The notes beneath the pieces were generated by a model. It saw only the letters and a program-made list of their open reading frames with translations. It was not told the DNA's origin and made no database searches. The translations under genes and the position numbers were made by a program. From Clostridiales bacterium (GTDB taxonomy: Bacteria; Bacillota; Clostridia; Peptostreptococcales; Acidaminobacteraceae), in NCBI GenBank assembly GCA_016342415.1, contig JAEIOD010000024.1:24392-88391 (forward strand): a stretch of DNA of 64,000 nucleotides, given 5' to 3'. This document shows, one piece after another, positions 26,711 through 35,430 of this stretch; position 1 is the first letter of the stretch; every line of letters starts with the position of its first letter.

Positions 26711-27397
26711 ATGGAAAACAGAGTTTTAGAAAATGCAGTAGAGGATATAGAACTGATTAAAAGTGTCATCGATAAAACAAGAAAGTCTTTTAGTGGATTT
26801 TCAAAGATTTTTATTATGTGGGGTATTCTTTATTTGTTTATGTCTGCGTTGACTTTTTTACAGTCGATGAATATGGAATTAACCTTATCAATTTACAATG
26901 AACATATGTACTTGAATTATCTTGTGCCAGCAATCTTATTTGGAATTGGTGCAATTATCTATTTGAAAGTTACAAAGTCGCAACCATTAGTTGGGCTGGA
27001 AAGACATTTGATGGTATTGTGGATCTTGGTTTTGATCATGCAATTGGTTAGAATGAAAGTTGAGTTGTCAATGGATCTAGACCTTTTAGATGGAGTAACA
27101 AGTAATAGTGGACTCACTCAGATTGTGACAACTTCTAGTTTTGCACATGTAACTTATGGATTGGGTATTGCTTCTGTGATGACCGGTATATTCACTGAAC
27201 TTAAAAACTTCAAGATAGTGGGTTTGGTTTATGTGTTAATGGCATTAATTCATAGTTATGTTGGACCTGGTAGCATGTATGATATTCTAAGTAGTTTTGG
27301 GTATGTAATTTTACCTTTCACTTTGATTTATACAGGTTTATATTTAAAAAGGTATCATGAGAGGAGTGAGGTCAATGGAACTCAACTTGATTCCTGA
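26711..27397 (+). CDS. Membrane protein of unknown function paired with a regulator
   Basis: This is a 228-residue protein with a cytoplasmic N-terminal segment (about 1-35) and about six membrane helices. ATG 26711 lies 6 nt after AGGAGGG. It overlaps the following winged-helix gene by 23 nt. Such membrane-protein/regulator pairs recur in Firmicutes, where the membrane protein may be the regulator's target or sensor. I do not recognise a named family. Confidence 0.75.
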   Translation: MENRVLENAVEDIELIKSVIDKTRKSFSGFSKIFIMWGILYLFMSALTFLQSMNMELTLSIYNEHMYLNYLVPAILFGIGAIIYLKVTKSQPLVGLERHLMVLWILVLIMQLVRMKVELSMDLDLLDGVTSNSGLTQIVTTSSFAHVTYGLGIASVMTGIFTELKNFKIVGLVYVLMALIHSYVGPGSMYDILSSFGYVILPFTLIYTGLYLKRYHERSEVNGTQLDS

Positions 27398-27677
27398 TAT
27401 TTTTCAATCCAAGATTAGAATTGCCATTGTCTCTTGTTTGTTGACGGGTACAAAAACCTTTAAGGAAATTAAAGAATTGACTGGGGCAAGCGATGGTAAT
27501 ATCAGTACCCATATGTCGAAGTTAAGCGAAGCCTCTTGTGTTGAGGTGGTTAAGGATTTTGAAAAAAATAAACCTAGAACTCGGTATACACTCACAGAGC
27601 AAGGTAGAAAAGAGTTTGAGGAGTATGTGAATCGCTTGGAAGAAATAATTAAACTGGCAAATCAACAAAATAAGTAG
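27375..27677 (+). CDS. Small winged-helix transcriptional regulator
   Basis: This 100-residue protein is a single winged-helix domain. A recognition helix region (GASDGNISTHMSKLSEA) is followed by a basic wing (EKNKPRTRYTLTEQGRK) and a C-terminal dimerisation helix. It fits the MarR-related group of short regulators found next to membrane proteins. ATG 27375 follows a GAGGAGTGAGG region and is preferred over an ATG at 27357. Its start lies within the upstream membrane protein gene, so the two are coupled. Confidence 0.82.
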   Translation: MELNLIPDIFQSKIRIAIVSCLLTGTKTFKEIKELTGASDGNISTHMSKLSEASCVEVVKDFEKNKPRTRYTLTEQGRKEFEEYVNRLEEIIKLANQQNK

Positions 27678-27695
27678 GCGAGAGCCTACTTTTTG
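27674..27695. terminator. Bidirectional terminator
   Basis: A 6-bp stem (27674-27679 with 27684-27689) with a GAGA loop is followed on the plus strand by TTTTTG. It also ends the convergent EamA gene. Confidence 0.8.
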
Positions 27696-28555
27696 TATTC
27701 CAAAATTACAATACCCAAGATGATGATAAAACCACCTAAAATGGTATTTAAACTCATGACTTCATGTAAGAACAATGCACTGAAGATGACAACAAACATC
27801 GGTTCAACAGAACTTATTAGAGTAGCTGAACTCGGACCTACAATACTAAGCCCTTCATAGAATGTAATCGAAGCTAGAATAGTTGAAATAAGAGCAAGTA
27901 ATATTGCGCTATATATCGCATCTGTCGATGTTGGAATCATCGGGACACTATTGTAGATACATTGTATCGCAGTAGCGCTAGCAGTAACCGTTGCGACGTA
28001 AGCCGTCACCACTACACCACTTAGCTTTTGAGTGTTTTTTTCGGACAGTCCCAAACAGTATGCACCATAAGTGATTGAGGAAATAAAACTGAAAACAACC
28101 CCTTTTATATGTAGTGGTTCTTTAACGTATAATACCAGCACAAGCCCAAGAGTTGTTAGGATTATGGCGATGATTTTTTTCTTTGTTGTTTTATGTTTCA
28201 TCAAAATTTTATCAAAGATCATAACAAAAATAGGATGTGTAAATAAAATAAGTGTTGCTACTGAACCCGAGATATACTTATAAGCTGTATAAATTGAGAC
28301 AGAGGCCACTGTAAATCCTAATAGTCCTATAGTGATGATATAGAGTAGATTTTTTGTACTGGTTTTATAAGGCACTTTCTTTAGGATTATATAAGTCCAT
28401 AAAAAAAGAGCTGCCAAACTAAATCGAGTAAACAATAAAGTCGATACAGCGGTACCTGATTTTAACGCATTGATTGAAAATATCGGCATAAGAGCATAAG
28501 CAAATGCTGATACAATGACAAGGAATACACCCAGATTTTCTTTATTCTTCTTCAT
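27686..28555 (-). CDS. EamA-family (DMT superfamily) transporter
   Basis: This 289-residue protein has ten predicted membrane helices in two EamA repeats (about 8-140 and 150-287), as in drug/metabolite exporters. The C-terminal repeat contains the usual PLFAxxxxEP-like segment (LISSVEPMFVVIFSALFL). Its start overlaps the end of the HD-GYP gene by 14 nt, and its ribosome binding site is weak, so translation may depend on coupling. The substrate is unknown. Confidence 0.9.
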   Translation of the reverse strand: MKKNKENLGVFLVIVSAFAYALMPIFSINALKSGTAVSTLLFTRFSLAALFLWTYIILKKVPYKTSTKNLLYIITIGLLGFTVASVSIYTAYKYISGSVATLILFTHPIFVMIFDKILMKHKTTKKKIIAIILTTLGLVLVLYVKEPLHIKGVVFSFISSITYGAYCLGLSEKNTQKLSGVVVTAYVATVTASATAIQCIYNSVPMIPTSTDAIYSAILLALISTILASITFYEGLSIVGPSSATLISSVEPMFVVIFSALFLHEVMSLNTILGGFIIILGIVILEYKK

Positions 28556-29678
28556 TTCTAATATCCAGATATCTAATCTTTATAATAGTAACATCGCTGA
28601 CTTTCATCAAGTCGATCATTTCCTTCTTTTCTACATTCCCGTCGACAAGTTCCAATACTTGAACAATTGGTCTTAGTGGGAAATCCAAATTCGTATCCAT
28701 GACAACAGCCTTTTTGCCATCGGATAATTCTACTAGAGTACCGATTGGATAAGGATTGATTTTTCTAACAAAAATAGTAGCAATATCAAAATCGAATTTG
28801 GTTCCTGCATTTCCCATTATATACTCAATCGCTTCATTGGCTGGTACACCAGGTGAGTTGTCACTATCAGATGTCAATCTATCATAAGTATCACATATAG
28901 ATACAATTCTCGAATTTTTATGGATGGCATCACCACTGGTACCGTGAGGGTAACCTGTACCGTCATAATGTTCATGATGTTGCATGATTACAATTTTAGA
29001 TGTTGCTGAAAATCCGCTATTTTCTTTAAGGTAGTTATAACCTAAATCTGTATGTGTCTGATAGGCCAGTTCCTGTAAGTCGGTTCTCTCATCGCCAGCT
29101 TCCAAAATGCTTTTATCTAGAAATACTTTGCCGATATCATGTAAAATTGCTCCGGTGAATAAAGAAAATAAATCATGACGACTTAATCGCAATTCAATAC
29201 CGGTTATTAGAGAAAGTATGGCAACGTTTAAAGAGTGCTCATAAGTATATTCTCCAACATGTTTGATATCAATAATATTTACAAGTAAATTATGAGATTT
29301 TAAAATATCGTCTATTATAGCATCAGACATACCTTTCAAACTTTCAACATATTTCCCCATGACTTTTGCTTTCAGCCGTTTATGGAGATGTTGATCACCA
29401 TTTAATCTTTTGGCCAAGTCCTGTTCAATATTTTGAAAGGTTTCCTTTATGGTCTTTACAGCTGCAAACCTTAATTCTGGTTTGATAACATCTTCAATCT
29501 CTATATCGGAATAACCATCGTCAATATAAATTGTATTAACGCCTGATTGTTTAACTTTGTTTAATAAAGAATCTGTTAGTTTGGTACCTTGGCGTAATAA
29601 AATATTACCTTTATCATTATAAATTGTTTTTGCTAATATTGTTTCGTGTGTTACACAGTTTACGGGTATAATTCGCAT
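28542..29678 (-). CDS. HD-GYP domain protein, probable cyclic-di-GMP phosphodiesterase
   Basis: This is a 378-residue cytoplasmic protein. The HD-GYP domain (about 130-310) carries the metal motif HDIGK and the HHEHYDGTGYPHG segment with the GYP residues, as needed for hydrolysis of c-di-GMP. The N-terminal 110 residues form a small beta-rich domain of the kind common before HD-GYP domains in Clostridia, without a receiver signature. It is first in a two-gene unit with the EamA transporter. No partner diguanylate cyclase is in the window. Confidence 0.92.
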   Translation of the reverse strand: MRIIPVNCVTHETILAKTIYNDKGNILLRQGTKLTDSLLNKVKQSGVNTIYIDDGYSDIEIEDVIKPELRFAAVKTIKETFQNIEQDLAKRLNGDQHLHKRLKAKVMGKYVESLKGMSDAIIDDILKSHNLLVNIIDIKHVGEYTYEHSLNVAILSLITGIELRLSRHDLFSLFTGAILHDIGKVFLDKSILEAGDERTDLQELAYQTHTDLGYNYLKENSGFSATSKIVIMQHHEHYDGTGYPHGTSGDAIHKNSRIVSICDTYDRLTSDSDNSPGVPANEAIEYIMGNAGTKFDFDIATIFVRKINPYPIGTLVELSDGKKAVVMDTNLDFPLRPIVQVLELVDGNVEKKEMIDLMKVSDVTIIKIRYLDIRNEEE

Positions 29679-30062
29679 AGTCAGTCCTCTTATGGTCGTT
29701 TTTTATTTAGATTATACATCAATTTAGATGAAAATGATATTATTAAGTTGTTGTAATGAAGTATTTAGTGTACCGAAAAAAATAATTAATTTCAAAGTTT
29801 GCTATTTGAATTATCAGGTTATTATAGTAGAATATTATAGAGTGTGTTCTTTTTATGAGAAGTCGTGAAACAAAGTGAAATGAATGATGTAAGAGTTGTG
29901 TTCTGTTAAAAATATAACAATCATTCAAGGCATTTTTTTCACTATTTCTCTAGATTCAAAATTTAATTTCAATATGATATTGTTAATAATATTTAATGAA
30001 TGAACCTTTTGAACACAGAACAATTAAGATGAAATCTTAATGATTTTAAAAGGGGGTAAAAC
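29679..30062 (+). promoter_or_regulatory. 384-nt intergenic leader region of the rnf operon
   Basis: This gap has no gene. A weak plus-strand promoter candidate is TTGAAT (29806-29811) and TAGAAT (29828-29833), spacer 16. Downstream, TGAATGAT (29881-29888) pairs with ATCATTCA (29920-29927), and TTTTTTT follows at 29933-29939, a terminator-like arrangement. A second hairpin, ATTAAGAT/ATCTTAAT (30023-30030 with 30034-30041), stands just before the rnfC ribosome binding site AAAAGGGGG. A leader with attenuation is possible; no known riboswitch is recognised. Confidence 0.4.
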
Positions 30063-31382
30063 ATGGGTCTTCTTTCTTTTAGAGGTGGAATACATCCGCC
30101 GCATGCTAAGAAATCGACTGAGAAAAAGCCTGTAGAACAATCTATGAATCCCAAAATCGTCATCATTCCATTACAGCAACATATTGGTGCGCCATGTGAA
30201 GCTATAGTAAAAGTTGGGGATTATGTAAAGGTAGGACAAAAGATTGGTGAAGCCACATCATTTGTATCTGCTCCGGTTCATAGTAGTGTTTCAGGTATTG
30301 TCAAAGAAGTGACTCCGAAACTAACTCTAGGGGGTAAAACAACTTGCGTTGTTATAGAGTCAGATGGTGAGCATACAATCAGTGAGGAAGTAAAACCAAA
30401 AGGGGATATTTCAACATTGGATGGTAAGGAAATATTAAACATCATTAAAGAAGCTGGTATTGTAGGTATGGGTGGCGCAGGTTTTCCTACGCACGTCAAG
30501 TTATCACCACCACCTAATAAGCCGATTGAATTTGTAATTCTTAATGGTGCAGAATGTGAACCCTATTTAACAGCAGATCATCGATTGATGTTAGAGAGCC
30601 CTGAGCGTATCGTTTATGGTCTTAAAGCATTAATGAAAGTTCTAGATGTTAAAAAAGGTTACATAGGAATTGAAGTCAACAAGTTGGATGCTGTGGATAA
30701 GTTAACAAAGTTAACGGAACAAGATTCTTCGATTGAGGTTGTTTCATTAAAGACCAAATATCCTCAAGGCGCTGAGAAACAGTTAATCTATGCTTGTACT
30801 AAAAGACAAGTGCCTTCAGGTGGATTGCCACTAGAAGCAGGTGTAGTTGTTTCAAATGTGGCGACTGCTGCAGCTGTATCTGATGCAATTCAATTGGGTA
30901 TGCCTTTAATTGAAAGAATATGTACAGTAACAGGTTCCGGCATAAAAGAACCTAAAAATCTTTTAATTAAAACAGGTACTTTAATTTCAGAAATAATTGA
31001 ACAATGTGGTGGTCTAACAGATGATATCGGAAAGATAATCTGGGGTGGTCCTATGATGGGAATTTCCATGTCTACGGTTGATATTCCATCTACAAAAACA
31101 GCTTCAGGTGTTCTTTGTCTGAATGAAGCGGATGCAGAGATGCCTGAATCAAGCGCTTGTATCAAGTGCGGGAAGTGCGTAAGCATATGTCCGGCATTTA
31201 TTCAGCCGATGTTGTTAGATGCATATGCACTGAGAAGAAACTATGAACAGACAGAAAAGTTAAGAGTTCTAGATTGTATTGAATGTGGCTCTTGTTCATT
31301 TGTCTGTCCAGGAAAACGACCATTACTTCACTCTATTAGAGTAGCGAAAAGAGAAGTGTTGGCTCGAAGAAAAAGAGTATAG
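30063..31382 (+). CDS. rnfC: Rnf complex subunit RnfC
   Basis: RnfC is the peripheral NADH/flavin and iron-sulfur subunit of the Rnf complex, which couples ferredoxin oxidation by NAD+ to ion export across the membrane. The 439-residue protein has an N-terminal barrel-sandwich region, a Gly-rich nucleotide/FMN segment (GMGGAGFPTHVKL near residue 140) and two [4Fe-4S] motifs, CIKCGKCVSICP and CIECGSCSFVCP, near residues 368 and 407. AAAAGGGGG precedes the ATG. It opens the six-gene operon rnfCDGEAB in the order typical of Clostridia. Confidence 0.97.
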   Translation: MGLLSFRGGIHPPHAKKSTEKKPVEQSMNPKIVIIPLQQHIGAPCEAIVKVGDYVKVGQKIGEATSFVSAPVHSSVSGIVKEVTPKLTLGGKTTCVVIESDGEHTISEEVKPKGDISTLDGKEILNIIKEAGIVGMGGAGFPTHVKLSPPPNKPIEFVILNGAECEPYLTADHRLMLESPERIVYGLKALMKVLDVKKGYIGIEVNKLDAVDKLTKLTEQDSSIEVVSLKTKYPQGAEKQLIYACTKRQVPSGGLPLEAGVVVSNVATAAAVSDAIQLGMPLIERICTVTGSGIKEPKNLLIKTGTLISEIIEQCGGLTDDIGKIIWGGPMMGISMSTVDIPSTKTASGVLCLNEADAEMPESSACIKCGKCVSICPAFIQPMLLDAYALRRNYEQTEKLRVLDCIECGSCSFVCPGKRPLLHSIRVAKREVLARRKRV

Positions 31383-31391
31383 GGAGGTATC

Positions 31392-32372
31392 ATGGAGCAT
31401 AAATTAAATCTTTCATCATCTCCACATATTCGTTCGAACGATAAGACGAGTACCATTATGCGAGATGTTGTAATTGCATTAACACCAGCTGCAATCTTTG
31501 GTATTTATATATTTGGACTAAATGCATTGTGGGTTATTATGGCAACGGTAGTGACTTCAATTATTACCGAAGCACTTATACAAAAATTAAGAGGTAAACC
31601 TGTAACTATTAACGATTGGTCAGCGGTTGTAACCGGACTTTTACTTGCTATGAACTTACCAGCATTTAAAATGAATCCTTTGGAGTTCCAGTTCTATCTT
31701 CCTATTATTGGTGCGGTATTTGCAATTGCAATTGCAAAACATGCATTTGGTGGTTTAGGACACAACTTCATTAATCCAGCATTGGCAGCAAGAGCATTTC
31801 TAATGTCTGGATGGATGGGTAGAATGACGGGTTATACAGTACCAAAATTACATACGATTTCTCAAGCAACTCCTTTAAATGTGATCAAACAAGCTATAGC
31901 TGATGGTGGTAATGGATTAGATGCCGTTAAAGAAACTGCTAGCTTAGGTGATATGTTCTTTGGTCAAATCGGTGGTGTTATTGGAGAAACTTCAGCAATA
32001 TTGTTATTGCTGGGTGGACTATATCTAATATTTAGAGGTGTTATCAACTATAGAATTCCGGTATTTTATATTGGAACAGTAGCGTTGTTATCATTCTTCT
32101 TATATGGATTTGACTTGGAATTGGTACTATATTTATTACTTGGTGGTGGTTTAATGCTTGGAGCCTTCTTTATGGCAACGGATTATTCTTCTTCACCGAT
32201 TAATCCAAAGGGACAAATTATATTTGCCATTGGATGTGGTTTGTTAACTGTCATCATCAGACGATTTGGTGGTTATCCAGAGGGCGTTTCTTATTCAATC
32301 TTATTGATGAATGTAGCAGCTCCACTGATAGAAAAATATTCATCACCTAAAGTATTTGGAGGTGGTAAATAA
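31392..32372 (+). CDS. rnfD: Rnf complex subunit RnfD
   Basis: RnfD is an integral membrane subunit that carries covalent FMN. The 326-residue protein has about nine membrane helices. The likely flavinylation Thr lies in ISQATPLN near residue 158, matching the xATP motif of RnfD/NqrB. AGGGAGG lies 5 nt before the ATG. The stop overlaps the rnfG start (TAATG). FMN attachment requires an ApbE-type transferase, which is not in this window. Confidence 0.96.
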   Translation: MEHKLNLSSSPHIRSNDKTSTIMRDVVIALTPAAIFGIYIFGLNALWVIMATVVTSIITEALIQKLRGKPVTINDWSAVVTGLLLAMNLPAFKMNPLEFQFYLPIIGAVFAIAIAKHAFGGLGHNFINPALAARAFLMSGWMGRMTGYTVPKLHTISQATPLNVIKQAIADGGNGLDAVKETASLGDMFFGQIGGVIGETSAILLLLGGLYLIFRGVINYRIPVFYIGTVALLSFFLYGFDLELVLYLLLGGGLMLGAFFMATDYSSSPINPKGQIIFAIGCGLLTVIIRRFGGYPEGVSYSILLMNVAAPLIEKYSSPKVFGGGK

Positions 32373-32977
32373 TGAAAGAGATTATTAAGTTAGGTTTTGT
32401 TCTATTAACAGTTTGTGTTATTGCTGCTTTTGCACTTGGTTTTACAAATGAAGTAACCAAAGAGCAAATAGCAGATAATATTGTTGTTGCCAATAGAGAA
32501 GCGAGACAAGAAGTATTTCCTGAAGCGGATGACTTCACATTAATCGCATCTAATGATGAACAAGCGATATATGAAGCGCATCCTGCAGCAGCAGATTTTA
32601 TCGCTAATAATAAAGAAGTAGCTGAAGTTTATGAAGCTATGTCAAACGGAAGTAGAATTGGATTTGTTATCAAAACACTTCCTAATGGTTATGGTGGTGC
32701 TGTTGGTGTTACTGTAGGCTTTTCATTAGATGGTACGATTCAAGGTGTTAGAGTGGATACACCAAATGAAACACCGGGATTAGGTGCTAAAGCTAAAACT
32801 GAGGATTTTTATAAGCAATATGATGCGTTAACTGTAAATACTCCAATTGAAGTTTTAAAAATTGAAGTCACAGAAGGCATGAATGCGATTCAGTCTATTT
32901 CTGGTGCGACAATTACTTCAGCAGCAGTTACTAACGGTGTAAACTATGGCCAATTGGTCATCGATACATTTAAATAG
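32372..32977 (+). CDS. rnfG: Rnf complex subunit RnfG
   Basis: RnfG is a single-span subunit with an extracytoplasmic FMN_bind domain. The 201-residue protein has one N-terminal membrane helix (about 5-24) and the flavinylation motif SISGATITSAAV near residue 178, whose second Thr-type position takes covalent FMN in homologues. It is translationally coupled to rnfD. Domain order is the same as in the shorter FMN-binding protein at 7712-8080. Confidence 0.96.
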   Translation: MKEIIKLGFVLLTVCVIAAFALGFTNEVTKEQIADNIVVANREARQEVFPEADDFTLIASNDEQAIYEAHPAAADFIANNKEVAEVYEAMSNGSRIGFVIKTLPNGYGGAVGVTVGFSLDGTIQGVRVDTPNETPGLGAKAKTEDFYKQYDALTVNTPIEVLKIEVTEGMNAIQSISGATITSAAVTNGVNYGQLVIDTFK

Positions 32978-32988
32978 GAGGTGTGGTT

Positions 32989-33582
32989 ATGAGAATGAAA
33001 CATTTAACCAATGGGTTATTTAAAGAAAACCCTATATTTGTTCAACTGCTTGGCATGTGTCCAACCCTCGCTGTAACGACATCTGCTACAGATGGTTTTG
33101 CCATGGGTGCTGCAACCACAGTTGTACTAGTACTTGCGAATATTGTTATCTCTTTAATGAGAAAAATTATTCCAAATAAAATAAGAATTCCAATCTTTAT
33201 TGTTGTTATTGCAACATTTGTAACAATGGTAGGATTATTTATGAAAGCATATTTGCCAGATCTTGATAAAAGTTTAGGTCTGTTTATTCCACTGATTGTT
33301 GTAAACTGTTTGATCCTTGCTAGAGCAGAAGCTTTTGCATTTAAAAATGGACCGATCAATTCAACGTTAGATGGTATCGGTATGGGTCTTGGATTCACTT
33401 TAGCATTGACTATATTAGGAATTATTAGAGAAATTCCTGGTAATGGTTCAGTATTTGGCATTCAAGTCTTACCAGAGTGGTTTGAACCTGCAGTAATCAT
33501 GATTTTACCGGCAGGTGCTTTCTTAGCACTAGGATTGTTACTAGCGTTTATTAATGCTGCTAAAGCATCAAGAGCTAAATAA
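32989..33582 (+). CDS. rnfE: Rnf complex subunit RnfE
   Basis: RnfE is a six-helix membrane subunit that with RnfA forms the symmetric core holding an iron-sulfur centre. The 197-residue protein has the conserved Cys segments [10 protein letters not shown] and [15 protein letters not shown] 32989 lies 7 nt after AGGAGG; a GTG at 32983 overlaps that site. It is the fourth gene of the rnf operon. Confidence 0.96.
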   Translation: MRMKHLTNGLFKENPIFVQLLGMCPTLAVTTSATDGFAMGAATTVVLVLANIVISLMRKIIPNKIRIPIFIVVIATFVTMVGLFMKAYLPDLDKSLGLFIPLIVVNCLILARAEAFAFKNGPINSTLDGIGMGLGFTLALTILGIIREIPGNGSVFGIQVLPEWFEPAVIMILPAGAFLALGLLLAFINAAKASRAK

Positions 33583-33596
33583 CTAGGAGGTTTGAT

Positions 33597-34178
33597 ATGG
33601 AAAATACAAGTTTATTTGTCATCATTGTCAGCGCCATCTTGGTAAACAACTTTGTTTTATCTAGATTCCTAGGGATTTGTCCTTTCTTGGGAGTATCTAA
33701 AAAAGTAGATACGGCATTAGGTATGGGTATGGCTGTTACATTTGTTATGACAATGGCAGGTATCATTACTTATTTTGTTAATGAATTAATCTTAAAGCAA
33801 TTTGGAATTGAATACTTACAGACGATAGCATTTATCTTAGTTATCGCTTCTTTAGTACAGTTTGTTGAAATCGTACTTCAGAAAGTCAGCCCGGCACTTT
33901 ATCAAGCACTTGGTGTTTTCTTGCCATTGATTACGACTAACTGTGCGGTACTTGGTCTTGCACTTTTAAATATTCAGTTTGGTTATGACTTACCACAAGT
34001 AATTGCCCATTCAGTTGGTGCAGCACTTGGTTTTACACTAGCAATCGTATTGTTTGCTGGTATTAGAGAAAAATTAGAAATTTCGGATATTCCAGAACCG
34101 TTTAAAGGATTCCCTATTGCATTGATATCAGCAAGTATGATGGCAATGGCATTCCTTGGTTTCTCAGGTTTAGTATAG
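33597..34178 (+). CDS. rnfA: Rnf complex subunit RnfA
   Basis: RnfA is the six-helix partner of RnfE. The 193-residue protein has the conserved [13 protein letters not shown] segment near the N-terminus and TTNCAVLG in the second half, giving the Cys pair that shares the membrane iron-sulfur centre. AGGAGG lies 6 nt before the ATG. It sits between rnfE and rnfB with gaps of 14 and 9 nt. Confidence 0.97.
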   Translation: MENTSLFVIIVSAILVNNFVLSRFLGICPFLGVSKKVDTALGMGMAVTFVMTMAGIITYFVNELILKQFGIEYLQTIAFILVIASLVQFVEIVLQKVSPALYQALGVFLPLITTNCAVLGLALLNIQFGYDLPQVIAHSVGAALGFTLAIVLFAGIREKLEISDIPEPFKGFPIALISASMMAMAFLGFSGLV

Positions 34179-34187
34179 GAGGCGACA

Positions 34188-35177
34188 ATGAATTTAGATT
34201 TCGACTTAATCATCAAATCAGTTGCCAGCCTTGGAGGTTTGGGATTGGTATTTGGTGCAGGCCTTGCATTTGCATCACAGAAATTTGCGGTAGAAATAGA
34301 TCCAAGAGTAGAATTGGTCAATGAAGCGTTGCCAGCTGCGAACTGTGGTGGCTGTGGCTATCCTGGCTGTATGGCATTTGCAAATGCTGTTGTAAATGGA
34401 GAAGCACCTGTAAACGGTTGTCCGGTTGGTGGTGCTGAATGTGCTGAAGCGGTGGCTCAAATTATGGGTGTTGATGCATCTGCAGATGAACCGCAAGTTG
34501 CGAAAGTATTGTGTACAGGAAAACTAGGTGTCTGTAAAGAGGAATTCACATATCATGGTATTGACAGTTGTGTAGCTGCCGATATGATTTCTGGTGGTTC
34601 TAAAGCATGTCACTTTGGTTGTATCGGATTTGGATCATGTGCGGATATATGTCCATTTGATGCCATTGACATTGATGAAAATCATTTGGCTAGAGTGAAT
34701 CCAGATAAATGTGTAGCTTGTGGTAAATGTGTAGACATTTGTCCAAAACATGTTATTTCCATGATTCCAAAAGAACAATTTGTAGTAGTTGCATGCAGTA
34801 ACCTTGAAAAAGGTGGATTCGTGAAGAAAAACTGTAATGAAGCATGTATCGCATGCGGTATTTGTGAAAGAGCTTGTCCGTTTGACGCGATTCATGTAAA
34901 AGACAATGTTGCTACGATAGATTATGCAAAGTGTACCAACTGTATGATCTGTGCTGAAAAGTGCCCTACAAAAGCGATTGAAGCTGAGTTCGAGAAACGT
35001 ACAACAGCAACCATTATTGATGACCTTTGTATAGGCTGTACAATCTGTAAGAAAGTTTGTCCTGTAAGTGCTATTGAAGGTGAAGTGAAACAAGTACACG
35101 AAGTTGATCCGAAGAAGTGTGTAGGGTGTGGCTTATGTGCTGAAAAGTGTCCTAGAGACGCTATTAACATGATTTAA
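34188..35177 (+). CDS. rnfB: Rnf complex subunit RnfB, long multi-cluster form
   Basis: RnfB is the ferredoxin-accepting iron-sulfur subunit. The 329-residue protein has an N-terminal membrane helix, then the four-Cys Fes motif (CGGCGYPGC and a later CPVGG), then six ferredoxin-type motifs. The first of these is modified (CIGFGSCADICP); the rest are CVACGKC, CIACGIC, CTNCMIC, CIGCTIC and CVGCGLC, each followed by xxxCP. That makes about seven predicted [4Fe-4S] clusters, more than in short proteobacterial RnfB and in line with the long type of acetogens. It closes the operon before two tandem terminators. Confidence 0.96.
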   Translation: MNLDFDLIIKSVASLGGLGLVFGAGLAFASQKFAVEIDPRVELVNEALPAANCGGCGYPGCMAFANAVVNGEAPVNGCPVGGAECAEAVAQIMGVDASADEPQVAKVLCTGKLGVCKEEFTYHGIDSCVAADMISGGSKACHFGCIGFGSCADICPFDAIDIDENHLARVNPDKCVACGKCVDICPKHVISMIPKEQFVVVACSNLEKGGFVKKNCNEACIACGICERACPFDAIHVKDNVATIDYAKCTNCMICAEKCPTKAIEAEFEKRTTATIIDDLCIGCTICKKVCPVSAIEGEVKQVHEVDPKKCVGCGLCAEKCPRDAINMI

Positions 35178-35179
35178 TC

Positions 35180-35212
35180 AAAAGGCTGTTACATTTTGTA
35201 ACAGCCTTTTTC
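35180..35212 (+). terminator. Strong terminator after the rnf operon
   Basis: A perfect 14-bp stem (35180-35193 with 35197-35210) with a TTT loop ends in a T-run. Confidence 0.95.
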
Positions 35213-35270
35213 AGTAATAACACTCGAATAGTAACTTTATTTTGCTGTATTGCTTTCGTTTATTGAAGTT

Positions 35271-35304
35271 TTTCTTACAATATGTAAGAAATTCTTTTTT
35301 TTTT
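35271..35304 (+). terminator. Second terminator after the rnf operon
   Basis: A 9-bp stem (35271-35279 with 35283-35291) is followed by TTC and ten T residues. It backs up the first terminator 60 nt upstream, so the Lrp operon is well insulated from rnf. Confidence 0.85.
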
Positions 35305-35363
35305 GTTTAAATATAATATATTCGGTTATAATTGTATAAACAAACTATACAGAACGACGTATA

Positions 35364-35407
35364 TTAGTATACTATTTGAAAAGTAATTGATGGATGTAGT
35401 ATACTAA
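35364..35407 (+). promoter_or_regulatory. Promoter with two TAGTATACTA palindromes, likely Lrp-type operator
   Basis: Two identical 10-bp palindromes, TAGTATACTA at 35365-35374 and 35397-35406, are 32 nt apart start to start, about three helical turns. Together they also form an 11-bp inverted repeat. Between them lies TTGAAA (35376-35381), and TATACT (35400-35405) sits inside the second box, giving a promoter with an 18-bp spacer. The geometry suits a multimeric Lrp-family autoregulator. Confidence 0.65.
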
Positions 35408-35430
35408 ATGTATGTTTGAAAGGAGCTAAA

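Noticed and set aside
29679..30062. Known riboswitch class upstream of rnfC
   Set aside because: I could not recognise the conserved core of any riboswitch; only generic hairpins are visible.
33042..33461. 139-codon minus-strand open frame antisense to rnfE
   Set aside because: Its composition mirrors the hydrophobic rnfE codons, and no translation signal is visible.
34635..35099. Long minus-strand open frame antisense to rnfB
   Set aside because: It is rich in Cys, Thr and Tyr as the mirror of the ferredoxin codons, and has no ribosome binding site or homology; it is a shadow of rnfB.
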